Origin: Dichloromethanomonas sp964477085
GTDB lineage: Bacteria; Bacillota; Desulfitobacteriia; Desulfitobacteriales; Syntrophobotulaceae
Direction: 5' to 3'
Assembly: GCA_964477085.1 (NCBI GenBank)
Contig: CAYZDF010000059.1
Coordinates: 1 to 16,248 of the forward strand
DNA length: 16,248 nt
Shown here piece by piece: positions 1 through 6,984 of this stretch (position 1 is the stretch's first letter; each line of letters starts with the position of its first letter). A model generated the notes under the pieces. It was not told the DNA's origin. It saw nothing but the letters and a program-made list of their open reading frames with translations, and did no database searches. Both the position numbers and the translations under genes were made by a program.

Positions 1-17
1 CTCAATCATATCTTCCG

Positions 18-1238
18 TTAAATGTTCGCTAAATACTTTTCAGTGTGCTGTGTATTTACGGCATCGCAAATCCTTTTTAGACCTTCTTCCAGAGTTGTTT
101 TAGGGCAAGCCAAATTCAAGCGAATAAAGCAATCGGAATTTCGGACAAACATGTTGCCGCCTTCAAGCAGGACGCCTGCCTTATATGCAAAGAATAAAGG
201 AAGATGCTCGTCCGGTTCGAAATATTCACTCAAATTAACCCAAGCCAAATACGTTGCTTCTGGAATACGGAGCCTTGTTTTCGGAAGGTAATCAGACAAA
301 TATGTTTCGGTAAACGCGAAGTTTTTGTCCAAGTAAGCCTGTAGTTCATTGAGCCAGGGTTCGCCTTTTTCATAAGCAGCCTGGGCTGCTGCTATGCTAA
401 GCGGATTGTCAAAATTATAGTGCCTGTTCAGCCAGTGCTCCCGAAGTTCGTCGTTACGGATGATAATATTGGAAATCATCAGTCCGGCCATATTAAAAGT
501 TTTGCTTGGAGCCATGCAGGTAATCAAACGATCATACTTTGGCATCACTTTCCCCAGAGGGATATGTTTTTGTCCAACACGAATCAGATCACAATGGATT
601 TCATCAGAAATCACCCAGAGCTTATATTTCTCAATGACTGCTGCCAGCCTTTTCAGTTCGTCCTCATGCCAGACCCGGCCGGTTGGATTGTGCGGATTGC
701 AGAGAATGAACAATGTAGTTTTATCGTCTGCCGCCTTTTTCTCCAAATCTTCAAAATCAATCGTATAATATCCGTCGTCATTCACTAAATCGGAACATAC
801 ACAGTCCCTATGATTAAAATCGGCGGCATATTTGAAATAAGCGTAAGATGGAGTTAAAAACAGCGCCTTTTCTTCTGGCTTACAGATATACTCCACAAGT
901 TCGTACAAGGCGGGAATGATCCCGTTAGACATGACCAGATGCTCCCTTTCAAAAGTCCAGTCGTAGCGTCGCTTACACCAATTTGCGAACGCTTCGTAAT
1001 AGCTATTTGAAAAAACCTTCGTATAGCCAAAGATTCGTTTTTCCAGCCGTTCTTTGATCCCGTCAATCACCACGTCCGGTGTGGCAAATTCCATATCAGC
1101 TACCCACATACGGATGAATTCTTCATCTTTGAATGGGAATACCATCGTTTTATCGGTATGAAAGATGTAACCGCGGAATCCATCTGTGTTTAAAGCGTTT
1201 GTGTTACTTCTGTCGATGATTTCATCAAAATTATACAT
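18..1238 (-). CDS. patB: PatB/MalY-type PLP-dependent C-S beta-lyase (aminotransferase class I/II)
   Basis: Predicted cytosolic PLP enzyme of the MalY/PatB branch of fold-type I aminotransferases, which cleave C-S bonds of cystathionine or cysteine (beta-elimination to pyruvate, ammonia and a thiol). With the start used here it is 406 aa, the usual family length. Visible motifs are CNPHNPTGR (about 180-188), SDEIHCDL (211-218), the PLP-lysine motif APSKTF with Lys at about 246, and a C-terminal FIRLNLACP carrying the carboxylate-binding Arg (about 373). The frame stays open upstream to 1304, but I prefer the ATG at 1238: a GGGAAGG sequence precedes it, the family N-terminus YNFDEIIDR begins there, and the likely promoter (-10 at 1283-1288) lies downstream of the longer start. 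It is divergent from an XRE regulator that probably controls it. The family is clear; the exact substrate (cystathionine, cysteine or another thio-adduct) is not. Confidence 0.9.
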   Translation of the reverse strand: MYNFDEIIDRSNTNALNTDGFRGYIFHTDKTMVFPFKDEEFIRMWVADMEFATPDVVIDGIKERLEKRIFGYTKVFSNSYYEAFANWCKRRYDWTFEREHLVMSNGIIPALYELVEYICKPEEKALFLTPSYAYFKYAADFNHRDCVCSDLVNDDGYYTIDFEDLEKKAADDKTTLFILCNPHNPTGRVWHEDELKRLAAVIEKYKLWVISDEIHCDLIRVGQKHIPLGKVMPKYDRLITCMAPSKTFNMAGLMISNIIIRNDELREHWLNRHYNFDNPLSIAAAQAAYEKGEPWLNELQAYLDKNFAFTETYLSDYLPKTRLRIPEATYLAWVNLSEYFEPDEHLPLFFAYKAGVLLEGGNMFVRNSDCFIRLNLACPKTTLEEGLKRICDAVNTQHTEKYLANI

Positions 1239-1282
1239 ATTTTTCAGTGCCTTCCCATTTACTATGCCTATCCCTGGTTTTG

Positions 1283-1311
1283 ATTTTATCAATGCTAAAA
1301 TCATCAGTCAA
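1283..1311 (-). promoter_or_regulatory. sigma-A-like promoter of the PatB-type gene
   Basis: On the minus strand TTGACT (1311-1306) is followed after 17 bases by TAAAAT (1288-1283). Transcription would begin near 1276 and leave a leader of about 38 bases before the ATG at 1238. The -35 box lies inside the left arm of an inverted repeat (see 1306-1359), so a factor bound there would interfere with the promoter. Confidence 0.55.
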
Positions 1312-1359
1312 AAAGCACTATCTTTCGTAAGAGTGGATTTTTTGCTTGCTTTTTTGACT
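1306..1359. promoter_or_regulatory. Inverted repeat in the divergent patB/XRE intergenic region, candidate operator
   Basis: The left arm AGTCAAAAAGCA (1306-1317) and right arm TGCTTTTTTGACT (1347-1359) are inverted copies that differ by one T, separated by 29 bases. The left arm contains the -35 box of the PatB-type promoter. The right arm sits between TTGCTT (1342-1347) and TAGAAT (1365-1370), a possible promoter for the regulator with 17-base spacing. The arrangement suits an XRE regulator binding two spaced sites and controlling both directions. The arms are seen directly; the binding is inferred. Confidence 0.45.
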
Positions 1360-1469
1360 CAGAATAGAATTATTTTGATTCATATGATAAAATAAGACCA
1401 TGCTCTGGAAAAAGACTTCAAAATAAGAATTTTTATATTTTTAAGAAAGCTTTTCAGAAGGGAGGCACT

Positions 1470-2177
1470 ATGTCGGAAGTTACCGGGGAAATTGGAAAAA
1501 GAATTCGCAATTTCCGTAAAACGCGAAAGCTCACATTGGCCCAACTATCCCAAATTATCCGAAAAAGTCAGTCAACGATATCCAAATATGAAACTGGTGA
1601 GATTGTTGTTGATATCGAGACCCTTTATGACATAGCGGATGCGCTTCATATCCATGTGGAACAACTGCTCTGCTGTCGCCGTAATCGTGCTTCTATTTCC
1701 TCCAGCGGCTATCATCCTGCGTTTTTCAATGGGATGTCACAGTTTTATTCCTATCTGTTTGACGGACGCAGCAATCAACTGATCCGGTGTGTGTTCGACG
1801 TTTTATCACAAACCGAAGACAATCGTTATAAGATCATGATGTATATGAACTTCAGAGATTATGAAATGTATCAAAACTGCGAAAATACATATTGGGGGTA
1901 TATCGAACACTATGACGCATTGACGAATATCATATTGACCAATCAGGACACCCCCATGGAAAAAGCCAGAGTCCAAATCTTGGCTTCTTATCTGGATTCC
2001 AACACCAAGTGGGGCCTATTCAATGGCTTTTCATCCAGACCCATGATGCCGGTTGCTATTAAGATGCTTTTCTCTAAGGAAAGACTAAAAGAAGATGCCG
2101 AACTCATTCGGCAATTGAAAGTTTCCAGAGAGGATATAAGATTGTTGAAGCTTTACAATATGATGTCTGTTACATAG
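1470..2177 (+). CDS. XRE-family helix-turn-helix transcriptional regulator
   Basis: A 235-aa predicted DNA-binding protein. Residues about 8-65 form a Cro/C1-type HTH (IGKRIRNFRKTRKLTLAQL, then QSTISKYETGE and the helix ETLYDIADALHI). The remaining 170 residues are rich in aromatic residues and match no sensor domain I recognise; they probably mediate dimerisation or ligand sensing. The start is supported by a strong AAGGGAGG six bases before the ATG. It is divergent from the PatB-type lyase and shares a 231-bp intergenic region with it that holds an inverted repeat, so the lyase gene is its most likely target. The inducer is unknown; a thio-amino acid is a guess based on the neighbour. It has no obvious operon partner downstream. 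Confidence 0.85.
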   Translation: MSEVTGEIGKRIRNFRKTRKLTLAQLSQIIRKSQSTISKYETGEIVVDIETLYDIADALHIHVEQLLCCRRNRASISSSGYHPAFFNGMSQFYSYLFDGRSNQLIRCVFDVLSQTEDNRYKIMMYMNFRDYEMYQNCENTYWGYIEHYDALTNIILTNQDTPMEKARVQILASYLDSNTKWGLFNGFSSRPMMPVAIKMLFSKERLKEDAELIRQLKVSREDIRLLKLYNMMSVT

Positions 2178-2253
2178 AGAAGGCTATACTATGTGGTTTT
2201 AGAGGGGCAGAGCCATCCTTACAAGCCTTTCAATACAAGTTAATTCCCAAAGA

Positions 2254-2290
2254 AGTACCGCAGGAGCAAATTCATCACTCCTGCGGTACT
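2254..2290. terminator. Hairpin terminator between convergent genes
   Basis: A perfect 13-bp inverted repeat, AGTACCGCAGGAG (2254-2266) and CTCCTGCGGTACT (2278-2290), has an 11-base loop. It lies between the 3' ends of the XRE gene (plus) and the flavoprotein gene (minus). The minus-strand exit reads ACTTCTTTGGG, a weak T-tract, and the plus side has none. It most plausibly terminates the flavoprotein transcript and may protect both 3' ends. Confidence 0.65.
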
Positions 2291-2309
2291 AACATACGGA
2301 TAAGTGCAA

Positions 2310-3656
2310 TTATTTTCTCAGCGCCTTTGCAACGACTTCGGCAGCCTTGATGAGTGGATAGCCGGCCGGTGATGCGGTCAGCATCGGATGAGTCCCGATC
2401 TGGGCGACCAGGAGATCGTTGACAGTCATTTGATTTTGGATAGCAAAGCCAATAACGTTGGTCAACTCACCGACGCTCCTTCCTCCCATGGTTTCTCCGC
2501 CAAGAATGACGCCGTTAGTCTTGGAAACGATCAGCTTGACCGTCTGCTTCTGTGTATACTCCAGACAACCAGGATGGGTATCGAAGCCCGTGAAACTGCC
2601 TGTCACAACGTCAAAGCCCTCGTTTTTTGCGGAAACTTCGTTCAAGCCGGCAACTCCATAAGCTGTGTCGCCAACACAAGTGGCATAGATTCCAATCGTC
2701 CCTCTGAAGGTGCTGACGGTAGACAGTGCATATAGATTTAGCCCAGCCACCCTGGCCTCGGCGCAAGCGGCTGAAGCTAACATGATCCGGCTGAGCTTAC
2801 CTGTAAGAAAATCTCTCTTTTCGGAACAATCGCCTACCGCAAAATGATCGGCAGCCGAGGTTCTTTTGTATTGATCAGTTTCGACAAAGCCCAGTTCGTT
2901 CAGATCAAGGCCCATTTTTTTCGCCAGCACATTGTTAGGCGTGTATCCGAGTGCCAGGATAACAGCGTCTGCTTCAAGCTGCTCACCATTATCCAGCAAT
3001 ACACTCGTCACCTTATCGCTGCCCAGAATTTCTTTTATACCGATACCGGTTTTGATGGCTACCCCTCTTGACGTTAGCTTTTCGTTAGCCGCCGCAGCGA
3101 ATTCCTCATCGAAAGCCAGGCCCAGAATCCTCGGCATGATTTCGACTATGGTCACGTCATGTCCGCAAGAATTAAGCTCATCCGCAGCCTCGACCCCAAT
3201 AAAGCCAGCCCCCACCATTACAACATTTTTTAACTTGGCAATCTTTTGATTCAGATCGTCAAGATAGATTTTATCTTTAGGAATTGTATAAACGTTTTTA
3301 AGGTTTGTTCCTTTTAGCCAGCTTGGCACGACCGGCATAGAGCCTGTCCCCAGGATCATTTTGTCATATTCGATCTCTTCGCCGTCAGCCGTTTTTGCAA
3401 TTTTTTTGCTTACATCGGCCTCCGTGACTTCTCCGAATTTAATCTCGACGCCAAGCTGATTAAGTCCTGCATCCGGAAGGATGTTTTTTTCGCTGGTCCC
3501 GACAGTAGAGAAGATATACGGGATACCGCATGGTATCATGACTTTTTCTTCTTTTCTGATGAGAACCACTTTTTTGTCAGGATTGCAGGATTTTGCCGTT
3601 GTCGCTGCTACCAAACCAGCAGCGCTTCCGCCGATAACTAATACATCTGTTTTCAA
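2310..3656 (-). CDS. CoA-disulfide reductase / NADH-dependent persulfide reductase-like flavoprotein
   Basis: A 448-aa FAD- and NAD(P)H-dependent pyridine nucleotide-disulfide oxidoreductase. The N-terminal FAD fold starts with VIGGSAAGLVAA (7-18). A single redox Cys at position 43 in MIPCGIPY matches the one-cysteine active site of CoA-disulfide reductase, NADH oxidase and Npsr-type enzymes. The NAD(P)H-binding fold follows (MVGAGFIGVEAADEL, about 147-161), then the second FAD motif FAVGDCSEKRD (about 273-283) and a dimerisation domain. There is no C-terminal rhodanese domain, unlike the fused persulfide reductases. The start codon is TTG, supported by AAAGGAGG seven bases upstream. It lies downstream of an ArsR-family gene, with a palindrome over its own promoter, so repression by that ArsR is likely. 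Candidate reactions are reduction of CoA-disulfide or CoA-persulfide, or of oxygen; sequence alone does not decide. Confidence 0.88.
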   Translation of the reverse strand: MKTDVLVIGGSAAGLVAATTAKSCNPDKKVVLIRKEEKVMIPCGIPYIFSTVGTSEKNILPDAGLNQLGVEIKFGEVTEADVSKKIAKTADGEEIEYDKMILGTGSMPVVPSWLKGTNLKNVYTIPKDKIYLDDLNQKIAKLKNVVMVGAGFIGVEAADELNSCGHDVTIVEIMPRILGLAFDEEFAAAANEKLTSRGVAIKTGIGIKEILGSDKVTSVLLDNGEQLEADAVILALGYTPNNVLAKKMGLDLNELGFVETDQYKRTSAADHFAVGDCSEKRDFLTGKLSRIMLASAACAEARVAGLNLYALSTVSTFRGTIGIYATCVGDTAYGVAGLNEVSAKNEGFDVVTGSFTGFDTHPGCLEYTQKQTVKLIVSKTNGVILGGETMGGRSVGELTNVIGFAIQNQMTVNDLLVAQIGTHPMLTASPAGYPLIKAAEVVAKALRK

Positions 3657-3706
3657 GAAAATGCCTCCTTTATTTTAATTGGATAATGGATACACCTAAT
3701 CATTTT

Positions 3707-3753
3707 GATATTACGGCTTTATAATATTATAATACCGTAATATCAGGGGCCAA
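3707..3753 (-). promoter_or_regulatory. Flavoprotein promoter overlapped by a palindromic operator
   Basis: The perfect inverted repeat GATATTACGG (3707-3716) and CCGTAATATC (3735-3744) flanks an AT-rich core that contains a minus-strand TATAAT (3731-3726). TTGGCC (3753-3748) lies 16 bases further upstream as a -35 box. The palindrome therefore covers the -10 box and most of the spacer, the typical place for an ArsR/SmtB-type repressor operator. The neighbouring ArsR gene at 3763-4041 is the obvious candidate. The repeat could also form an RNA hairpin at the end of the arsR transcript. Confidence 0.6.
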
Positions 3754-3762
3754 AAAAATACA

Positions 3763-4041
3763 TCATTTATCCAGAAATATTTTCACAAGCTCTCTCATCC
3801 TTTCGTCGGCAAGCGAATAGAACACTTCCGATCCGATCCGTTCGCTTTTAATAATTCCTTTGCTCTTAAGGATTGAAAGATGCTGAGAGACATTGGATTG
3901 AGACATTCCCAGGCATTCCTGCATTTGCCCGACGATCAAGCTTGTTGTTGTCAGCTTGTTGACAACGCATAATCTGGCCGGATGGCTTAGCGCCTTAAAA
4001 ATCTCGGATGAGTCTACCAAGTTCTTTTGATATTTGGCCAT
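3763..4041 (-). CDS. ArsR/SmtB-family transcriptional regulator
   Basis: A 92-aa winged-helix repressor of normal ArsR length. SEIFKALSHPARLCVVNKL (12-30) is the family N-terminal helix. SLIVGQMQECLGMSQSNVSQHLSILK (about 34-59) is the HTH, and EVFYSLADERMRELVKIF is the wing plus C-terminal helix. It has only two Cys: C25, and C43 on the helix before the recognition helix. There is no CxC arsenic site or obvious His/Asp zinc site, so thiol, persulfide or monothiol metal sensing is possible but unproven. A weak GAAAAGAG precedes the ATG. The promoter lies over 100 bases upstream, in a block duplicated ahead of znuA. It is upstream of and co-oriented with the flavoprotein, whose promoter carries a palindrome. 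Confidence 0.85.
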   Translation of the reverse strand: MAKYQKNLVDSSEIFKALSHPARLCVVNKLTTTSLIVGQMQECLGMSQSNVSQHLSILKSKGIIKSERIGSEVFYSLADERMRELVKIFLDK

Positions 4042-4120
4042 CTCTTTTCAACCCTTTTCAGTAAGTTTCTTAGTAAATGTTCTATACGCAGCGTTTCTCT
4101 CCTCGATTTCAATGAATAAG

Positions 4121-4140
4121 ATTGTGAAGTCATTCACGAT
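4121..4140. promoter_or_regulatory. Palindrome in the long arsR leader
   Basis: ATTGTGAA (4121-4128) and TTCACGAT (4133-4140) are inverted copies matching at 7 of 8 positions around GTCA. They lie just downstream of the predicted start of the arsR transcript and about 80 bases before the ATG. This could be an autoregulatory operator or a leader hairpin. The evidence is the symmetry alone. Confidence 0.3.
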
Positions 4141-4156
4141 TTCAGCGTATGGCTAT

Positions 4157-4185
4157 AATATAATCCTGTTATGGGCATCTGTCAA
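4157..4185 (-). promoter_or_regulatory. sigma-A-like promoter of the arsR-type gene
   Basis: On the minus strand TTGACA (4185-4180) is followed after 17 bases by TATATT (4162-4157). The predicted start, near 4150, leaves an unusually long leader of about 109 bases before the ATG at 4041. The -35 box, the spacer and some 50 bases upstream belong to the duplicated block 4168-4234. Confidence 0.6.
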
Positions 4186-4234
4186 TAATGATCGACCCTG
4201 TGCTGTGCTTATGAAAGAAATCACGAAAATATAA
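4168..4234 (-). repeat. 67-bp dispersed repeat, copy A (arsR promoter)
   Basis: Ungapped alignment with 7924-7990 gives 58 of 67 identical bases. The block holds the -35 box, most of the spacer and about 50 bases upstream of a minus-strand promoter. The 15 bases TGTCAATAATGATCG, which include the -35 box, are identical in both copies. Within them TCAATAATGA is nearly self-complementary (TCA..TA..TGA), like a short Fur/Zur-family site. Just upstream on the minus strand of each copy is a terminator hairpin. Similarity stops at both edges. Confidence 0.8.
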
Positions 4235-4269
4235 GGCCGTTGAAATGCTAAAAAAGAGGTTTCAAGGCC
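4235..4269 (-). terminator. Terminator of the zinc operon / DUF6125 gene
   Basis: GGCC-G-TTGAAA (4235-4245) pairs with TTTCAAGGCC (4260-4269), leaving one bulged base. On the minus strand it is followed by TTATATTTTC. It lies 50 bases past the stop of the DUF6125-like gene and just before the arsR promoter, so it separates the two units. Confidence 0.55.
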
Positions 4270-4318
4270 AAGAGGTGTCCAGCTTAATATCATTTATCTG
4301 AGCGAGTAAAGCTTATTC

Positions 4319-4825
4319 TTAAATTGTAAATTTCCACGAACAGTTACAGGTATCATCCGTCATCTCCGGATAACAACTGAGCGCTTCACATTCAATCCGA
4401 TTGTCGATTGTCTTGGCGAAAAGGCTGTATTCGATTATACCGACCGATTTGCAGGGATGGAACTCCATTCCTTTTCTTTTTCGGGCATTCTGCACCCGGC
4501 AATCTAGGGTCCTGTAAATTAAGCTATGATCCTTAATGATAATCTCATCCTCATTGATATTAGCGTACATCCGATATTTCAATGCTTTTGCCAACCCTTT
4601 TAAGCCGGCTTGCTCCGGAAGCTTTAAGAATTCCTTTATTCTATTTGCTTCAATAACGGTAAACCGCCTCCAGGCATTTTCATCATGCTCAATGGCTTCC
4701 TGCATGCCGAATTTATCTTCAATGGACTGAAACCAAACGCCGTCCATCGCCAGCCAGTTTTTTGCATAAATCTCTATTAACTTGAGCAATTCTTCTTTGC
4801 CCAGATTGCTAATTTCTTTGTTCAT
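4319..4825 (-). CDS. DUF6125-like cytosolic protein of unknown function
   Basis: A 168-aa soluble protein with no signal peptide or membrane segment. The opening pattern (GKEELLKLIEIYAKNWLAMDG followed by WFQSIEDKFGMQEAIEHD) and the Cys-bearing core LDCRVQNARKRKGMEFHPCK resemble the family I know as DUF6125, related in pattern to the L-2-amino-thiazoline-4-carboxylate hydrolase-like group. No catalytic role is established. It carries several Cys in the second half (LDCRV, HPCKS, ECEALSC, DTCNCSW), so metal or thiol chemistry is possible. A GTG at 4828 is also in frame; I chose the ATG at 4825 because GAGGG lies nine bases before it. It follows the Fur/Zur gene by 88 bases on the same strand with no terminator between, so co-transcription with the zinc operon is likely. 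Confidence 0.7.
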   Translation of the reverse strand: MNKEISNLGKEELLKLIEIYAKNWLAMDGVWFQSIEDKFGMQEAIEHDENAWRRFTVIEANRIKEFLKLPEQAGLKGLAKALKYRMYANINEDEIIIKDHSLIYRTLDCRVQNARKRKGMEFHPCKSVGIIEYSLFAKTIDNRIECEALSCYPEMTDDTCNCSWKFTI

Positions 4826-4913
4826 CACATTTAACCCTCTCCAATTTCTAATTTTTGCACAGAAGGACCACCTAGAAGGACTTCACCATTCCAACTCTTT
4901 CAAAGAGGCCATA

Positions 4914-5333
4914 TTATTCATTTTTCTGGCAATCGGGACAGTAGCCATAGATATTAAGCTTATGTCCGGAGATCACATAATCCGTTTCTTTTTTCAAGGT
5001 TTCTTCATAGCCTTCCAGTGGACAATGTTCAATGGCCAAGATTCTTTTACAACCTAAGCATATCAAATAATGCCTGTGTCCCATCCGATTGTATTCAAAA
5101 AGTGCTTTGTCTTCGCCAGCGATAATAAGCTTTGTAACCAGTTTTTTGTCCGTCAGAGCTTCAAGCGTCCTGTAAACGGTTGAAAAGCTCATCGTGATAT
5201 CTTTTTCATTTAATTCGCGGAACAGCCTGTCGGCTGCGACAGGCTGATCACTTTGCTCAAGAATGTCAAGTATGGCAGTGCGGCATTTTGTGTTTCTCAG
5301 TCCATTTCGCCTTAAGTCATCCACAATATCCAT
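4914..5333 (-). CDS. zur: Fur-family regulator, probably zinc-sensing Zur
   Basis: A 139-aa Fur-superfamily repressor. The N-terminal winged helix runs from about 1 to 82, with the family motif SFSTVYRTLEALTDKKLV (49-66). The metal and dimerisation domain has GHRHYLICLGCKRI (85-98) and two CxxC pairs, C92-C95 and C132-C135, for the structural zinc, plus H103, C104 and H124 as further candidate ligands. Position as the fourth gene after znuA, znuC and znuB argues for Zur over Fur or PerR, though the sequence alone does not exclude these. The znuB stop is nine bases upstream. The AAGGAG is about 14 bases from the ATG, a long spacing, so translational coupling to znuB is plausible. An in-frame stop upstream rules out a longer start. 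Confidence 0.85.
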   Translation of the reverse strand: MDIVDDLRRNGLRNTKCRTAILDILEQSDQPVAADRLFRELNEKDITMSFSTVYRTLEALTDKKLVTKLIIAGEDKALFEYNRMGHRHYLICLGCKRILAIEHCPLEGYEETLKKETDYVISGHKLNIYGYCPDCQKNE

Positions 5334-5342
5334 ATGTTTGTG

Positions 5343-6212
5343 TCACGCTCCTTTCTGCCGGTTACTACGGCACTCATTTTCAGTGGTAATCTTTCTTCGT
5401 TCCAAATGCCTACGGATAGCACGTATCATGTATACCAAAAAATAGAATATAACTGACAGGATTACAATTGCGGCTCCGGATGCGATATTTATATCATAAG
5501 ATATCCACAAACCCGATATACAGAAAATCATCCCAAGCATCACCGAATAGATCATGCGCTTTTTGAGATTTGATGTGAGCATCCCCGCTGTAGCCGCAGG
5601 GGCCGTAAGCAAGGCGAGCACAAGAATTATGCCAACGACCCGGATTAAAACTACAACGGTCATTGCAATCAGAACTAAAAGCAGATATTCCAAAAATGTA
5701 GTTTTAATGCCTCTGATCGTGGCGAATTCCTCGTCAAACAGATAGGCTTTCCAGTCATTGAATAAAGCGATGATAATGAACATTATGATGGCCGTCAGGC
5801 AGATCATTAAATAAAGGTCGGCGCGTGTAACAGATAAAATACTGCCGAAAAGATAGGAGCTTATGTCAGGGGGATATCCGGGCATGAGAAAAATAAATAA
5901 GATACCCAAAGCCATCCCGAGCGACCAAAACAAACCAATCACAACATCCGAGTGCGTGCCGCCTTTTCTTTTTATGTATCCGATTCCAAGCGCCGCGCAT
6001 ATGGAAAACAAAAACGCACCAATGATAGGCTCAAAGCCCATCAGGTAGCCCAGACCTACACCGCCGTAAGAGGTGTGCGCGATGCCACCGCTCATCATGA
6101 CCAGCTTTTTTTCAACAATGATGACTCCGATCATGCCGCAGACAATGCTGGCGAGTATGCCTGAAAGGAAAGCATTCTGTAGGAACTGATATTCAAGAAG
6201 TGCATTAATCAT
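5343..6212 (-). CDS. znuB: Zinc/manganese-type ABC transporter permease, ZnuB-like (ABC-3 family)
   Basis: A 289-aa polytopic membrane protein of the ABC-3 permease family, which imports Zn or Mn through the inner membrane. It starts MINALLEYQFLQNAFLSGILASI and has about seven or eight hydrophobic segments. Family signatures include GVIIVEKKLVMMSGGIAHTS (about 30-49) and the later VGIILVLALLTAPAATAGML. The frame is open to 6260, but the ATG at 6212 is preceded by GAGGAGG eight bases upstream and begins at the family N-terminus. It overlaps the end of the ATPase gene by 8 bases, indicating coupled translation in one operon. The basic tail RRHLERRK is cytosolic. Confidence 0.9.
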   Translation of the reverse strand: MINALLEYQFLQNAFLSGILASIVCGMIGVIIVEKKLVMMSGGIAHTSYGGVGLGYLMGFEPIIGAFLFSICAALGIGYIKRKGGTHSDVVIGLFWSLGMALGILFIFLMPGYPPDISSYLFGSILSVTRADLYLMICLTAIIMFIIIALFNDWKAYLFDEEFATIRGIKTTFLEYLLLVLIAMTVVVLIRVVGIILVLALLTAPAATAGMLTSNLKKRMIYSVMLGMIFCISGLWISYDINIASGAAIVILSVIFYFLVYMIRAIRRHLERRKITTENECRSNRQKGA

Positions 6213-6984
6213 TGGTCTTTTCCTCCTCGTGATCCCTGAGAACCCTATGAGGCACTCCATGGGCGATCAGGTCAACAGGACAGCCATAGAGGTTATTTAC
6301 GGCCTTTTCGGTAAGCTCAGGCTCCCCGTGATATACAAGCTGTCCATTAAGGCATGCCAGACGGTTAACCTGTGAAGAAACGGCAAGCAGGTCGTGTGTG
6401 ACCAGAATAATAGTCATATTTTTGTTCAGCTCCGCAAGCAGGCTGTAGATCTGGTCGCGGGAGGCGGCGTCTACGCTGGCGGTCGGTTCATCTAAAAGCA
6501 AAAGCCTGGGATTTGTGGCAAGTGCCCTTGCAATGAGCATTTTTTGAAATTCTCCTCCCGACAGCTCCGAAATCTGCCGATTTGCAAGGTCCGTGATCCC
6601 AACTTTTTCAAGCAATGTATACACAGACTCATTATCTTTTGAGGAATATCTAAAAAAAGGAGCTATCCCCTGCTTTAAGTGTCCTGTTAAAACAACCTCA
6701 AATAAGCTGATGGGAAATTTCCGGTTTAATAAAGCAAACTGGGGGACATATCCAACAAGGGACCTGTTTTTATGCGCATTGCCCCCATAGATACTGATAT
6801 TTCCGGATGAGACGGGAATAAGTCCTAAAATGGCTTTCAGGAGGGTGGATTTCCCTCCGCCGTTTGGCCCTATGATACCCAGATATTCTCCGTCTGACAC
6901 GTCCAGACAGACGCCCATGATCGCGGGCGTATGTCCGTAATGGACCGACAAGTTTTCTATATGTACGGCGTACTCTCCGCTCAT
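6205..6984 (-). CDS. znuC: Zinc/manganese-type ABC transporter ATP-binding protein, ZnuC-like
   Basis: A 259-aa ABC ATPase with a full set of motifs: Walker A GPNGGGKST (39-47), Q-loop Gln 82, signature LSGGEFQK (141-148), Walker B LLLLDEP (161-167) and switch His 197. It should power the ZnuB-like permease. The start ATG overlaps the znuA stop (ATGA), and the gene overlaps znuB by 8 bases, so all three are one transcript. The C-terminal extension past the nucleotide-binding domain includes VDLIAHGVPHRVL, a His-bearing tail often seen in ZnuC/MntB-type ATPases. Zn versus Mn cannot be settled here; the Fur-family partner favours zinc. Confidence 0.92.
   Translation of the reverse strand: MSGEYAVHIENLSVHYGHTPAIMGVCLDVSDGEYLGIIGPNGGGKSTLLKAILGLIPVSSGNISIYGGNAHKNRSLVGYVPQFALLNRKFPISLFEVVLTGHLKQGIAPFFRYSSKDNESVYTLLEKVGITDLANRQISELSGGEFQKMLIARALATNPRLLLLDEPTASVDAASRDQIYSLLAELNKNMTIILVTHDLLAVSSQVNRLACLNGQLVYHGEPELTEKAVNNLYGCPVDLIAHGVPHRVLRDHEEEKTND

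Noticed and set aside
1239..1304. Longer start for the PatB-like lyase
   Set aside because: No ribosome binding site precedes 1304, and the best promoter would start transcription downstream of it.
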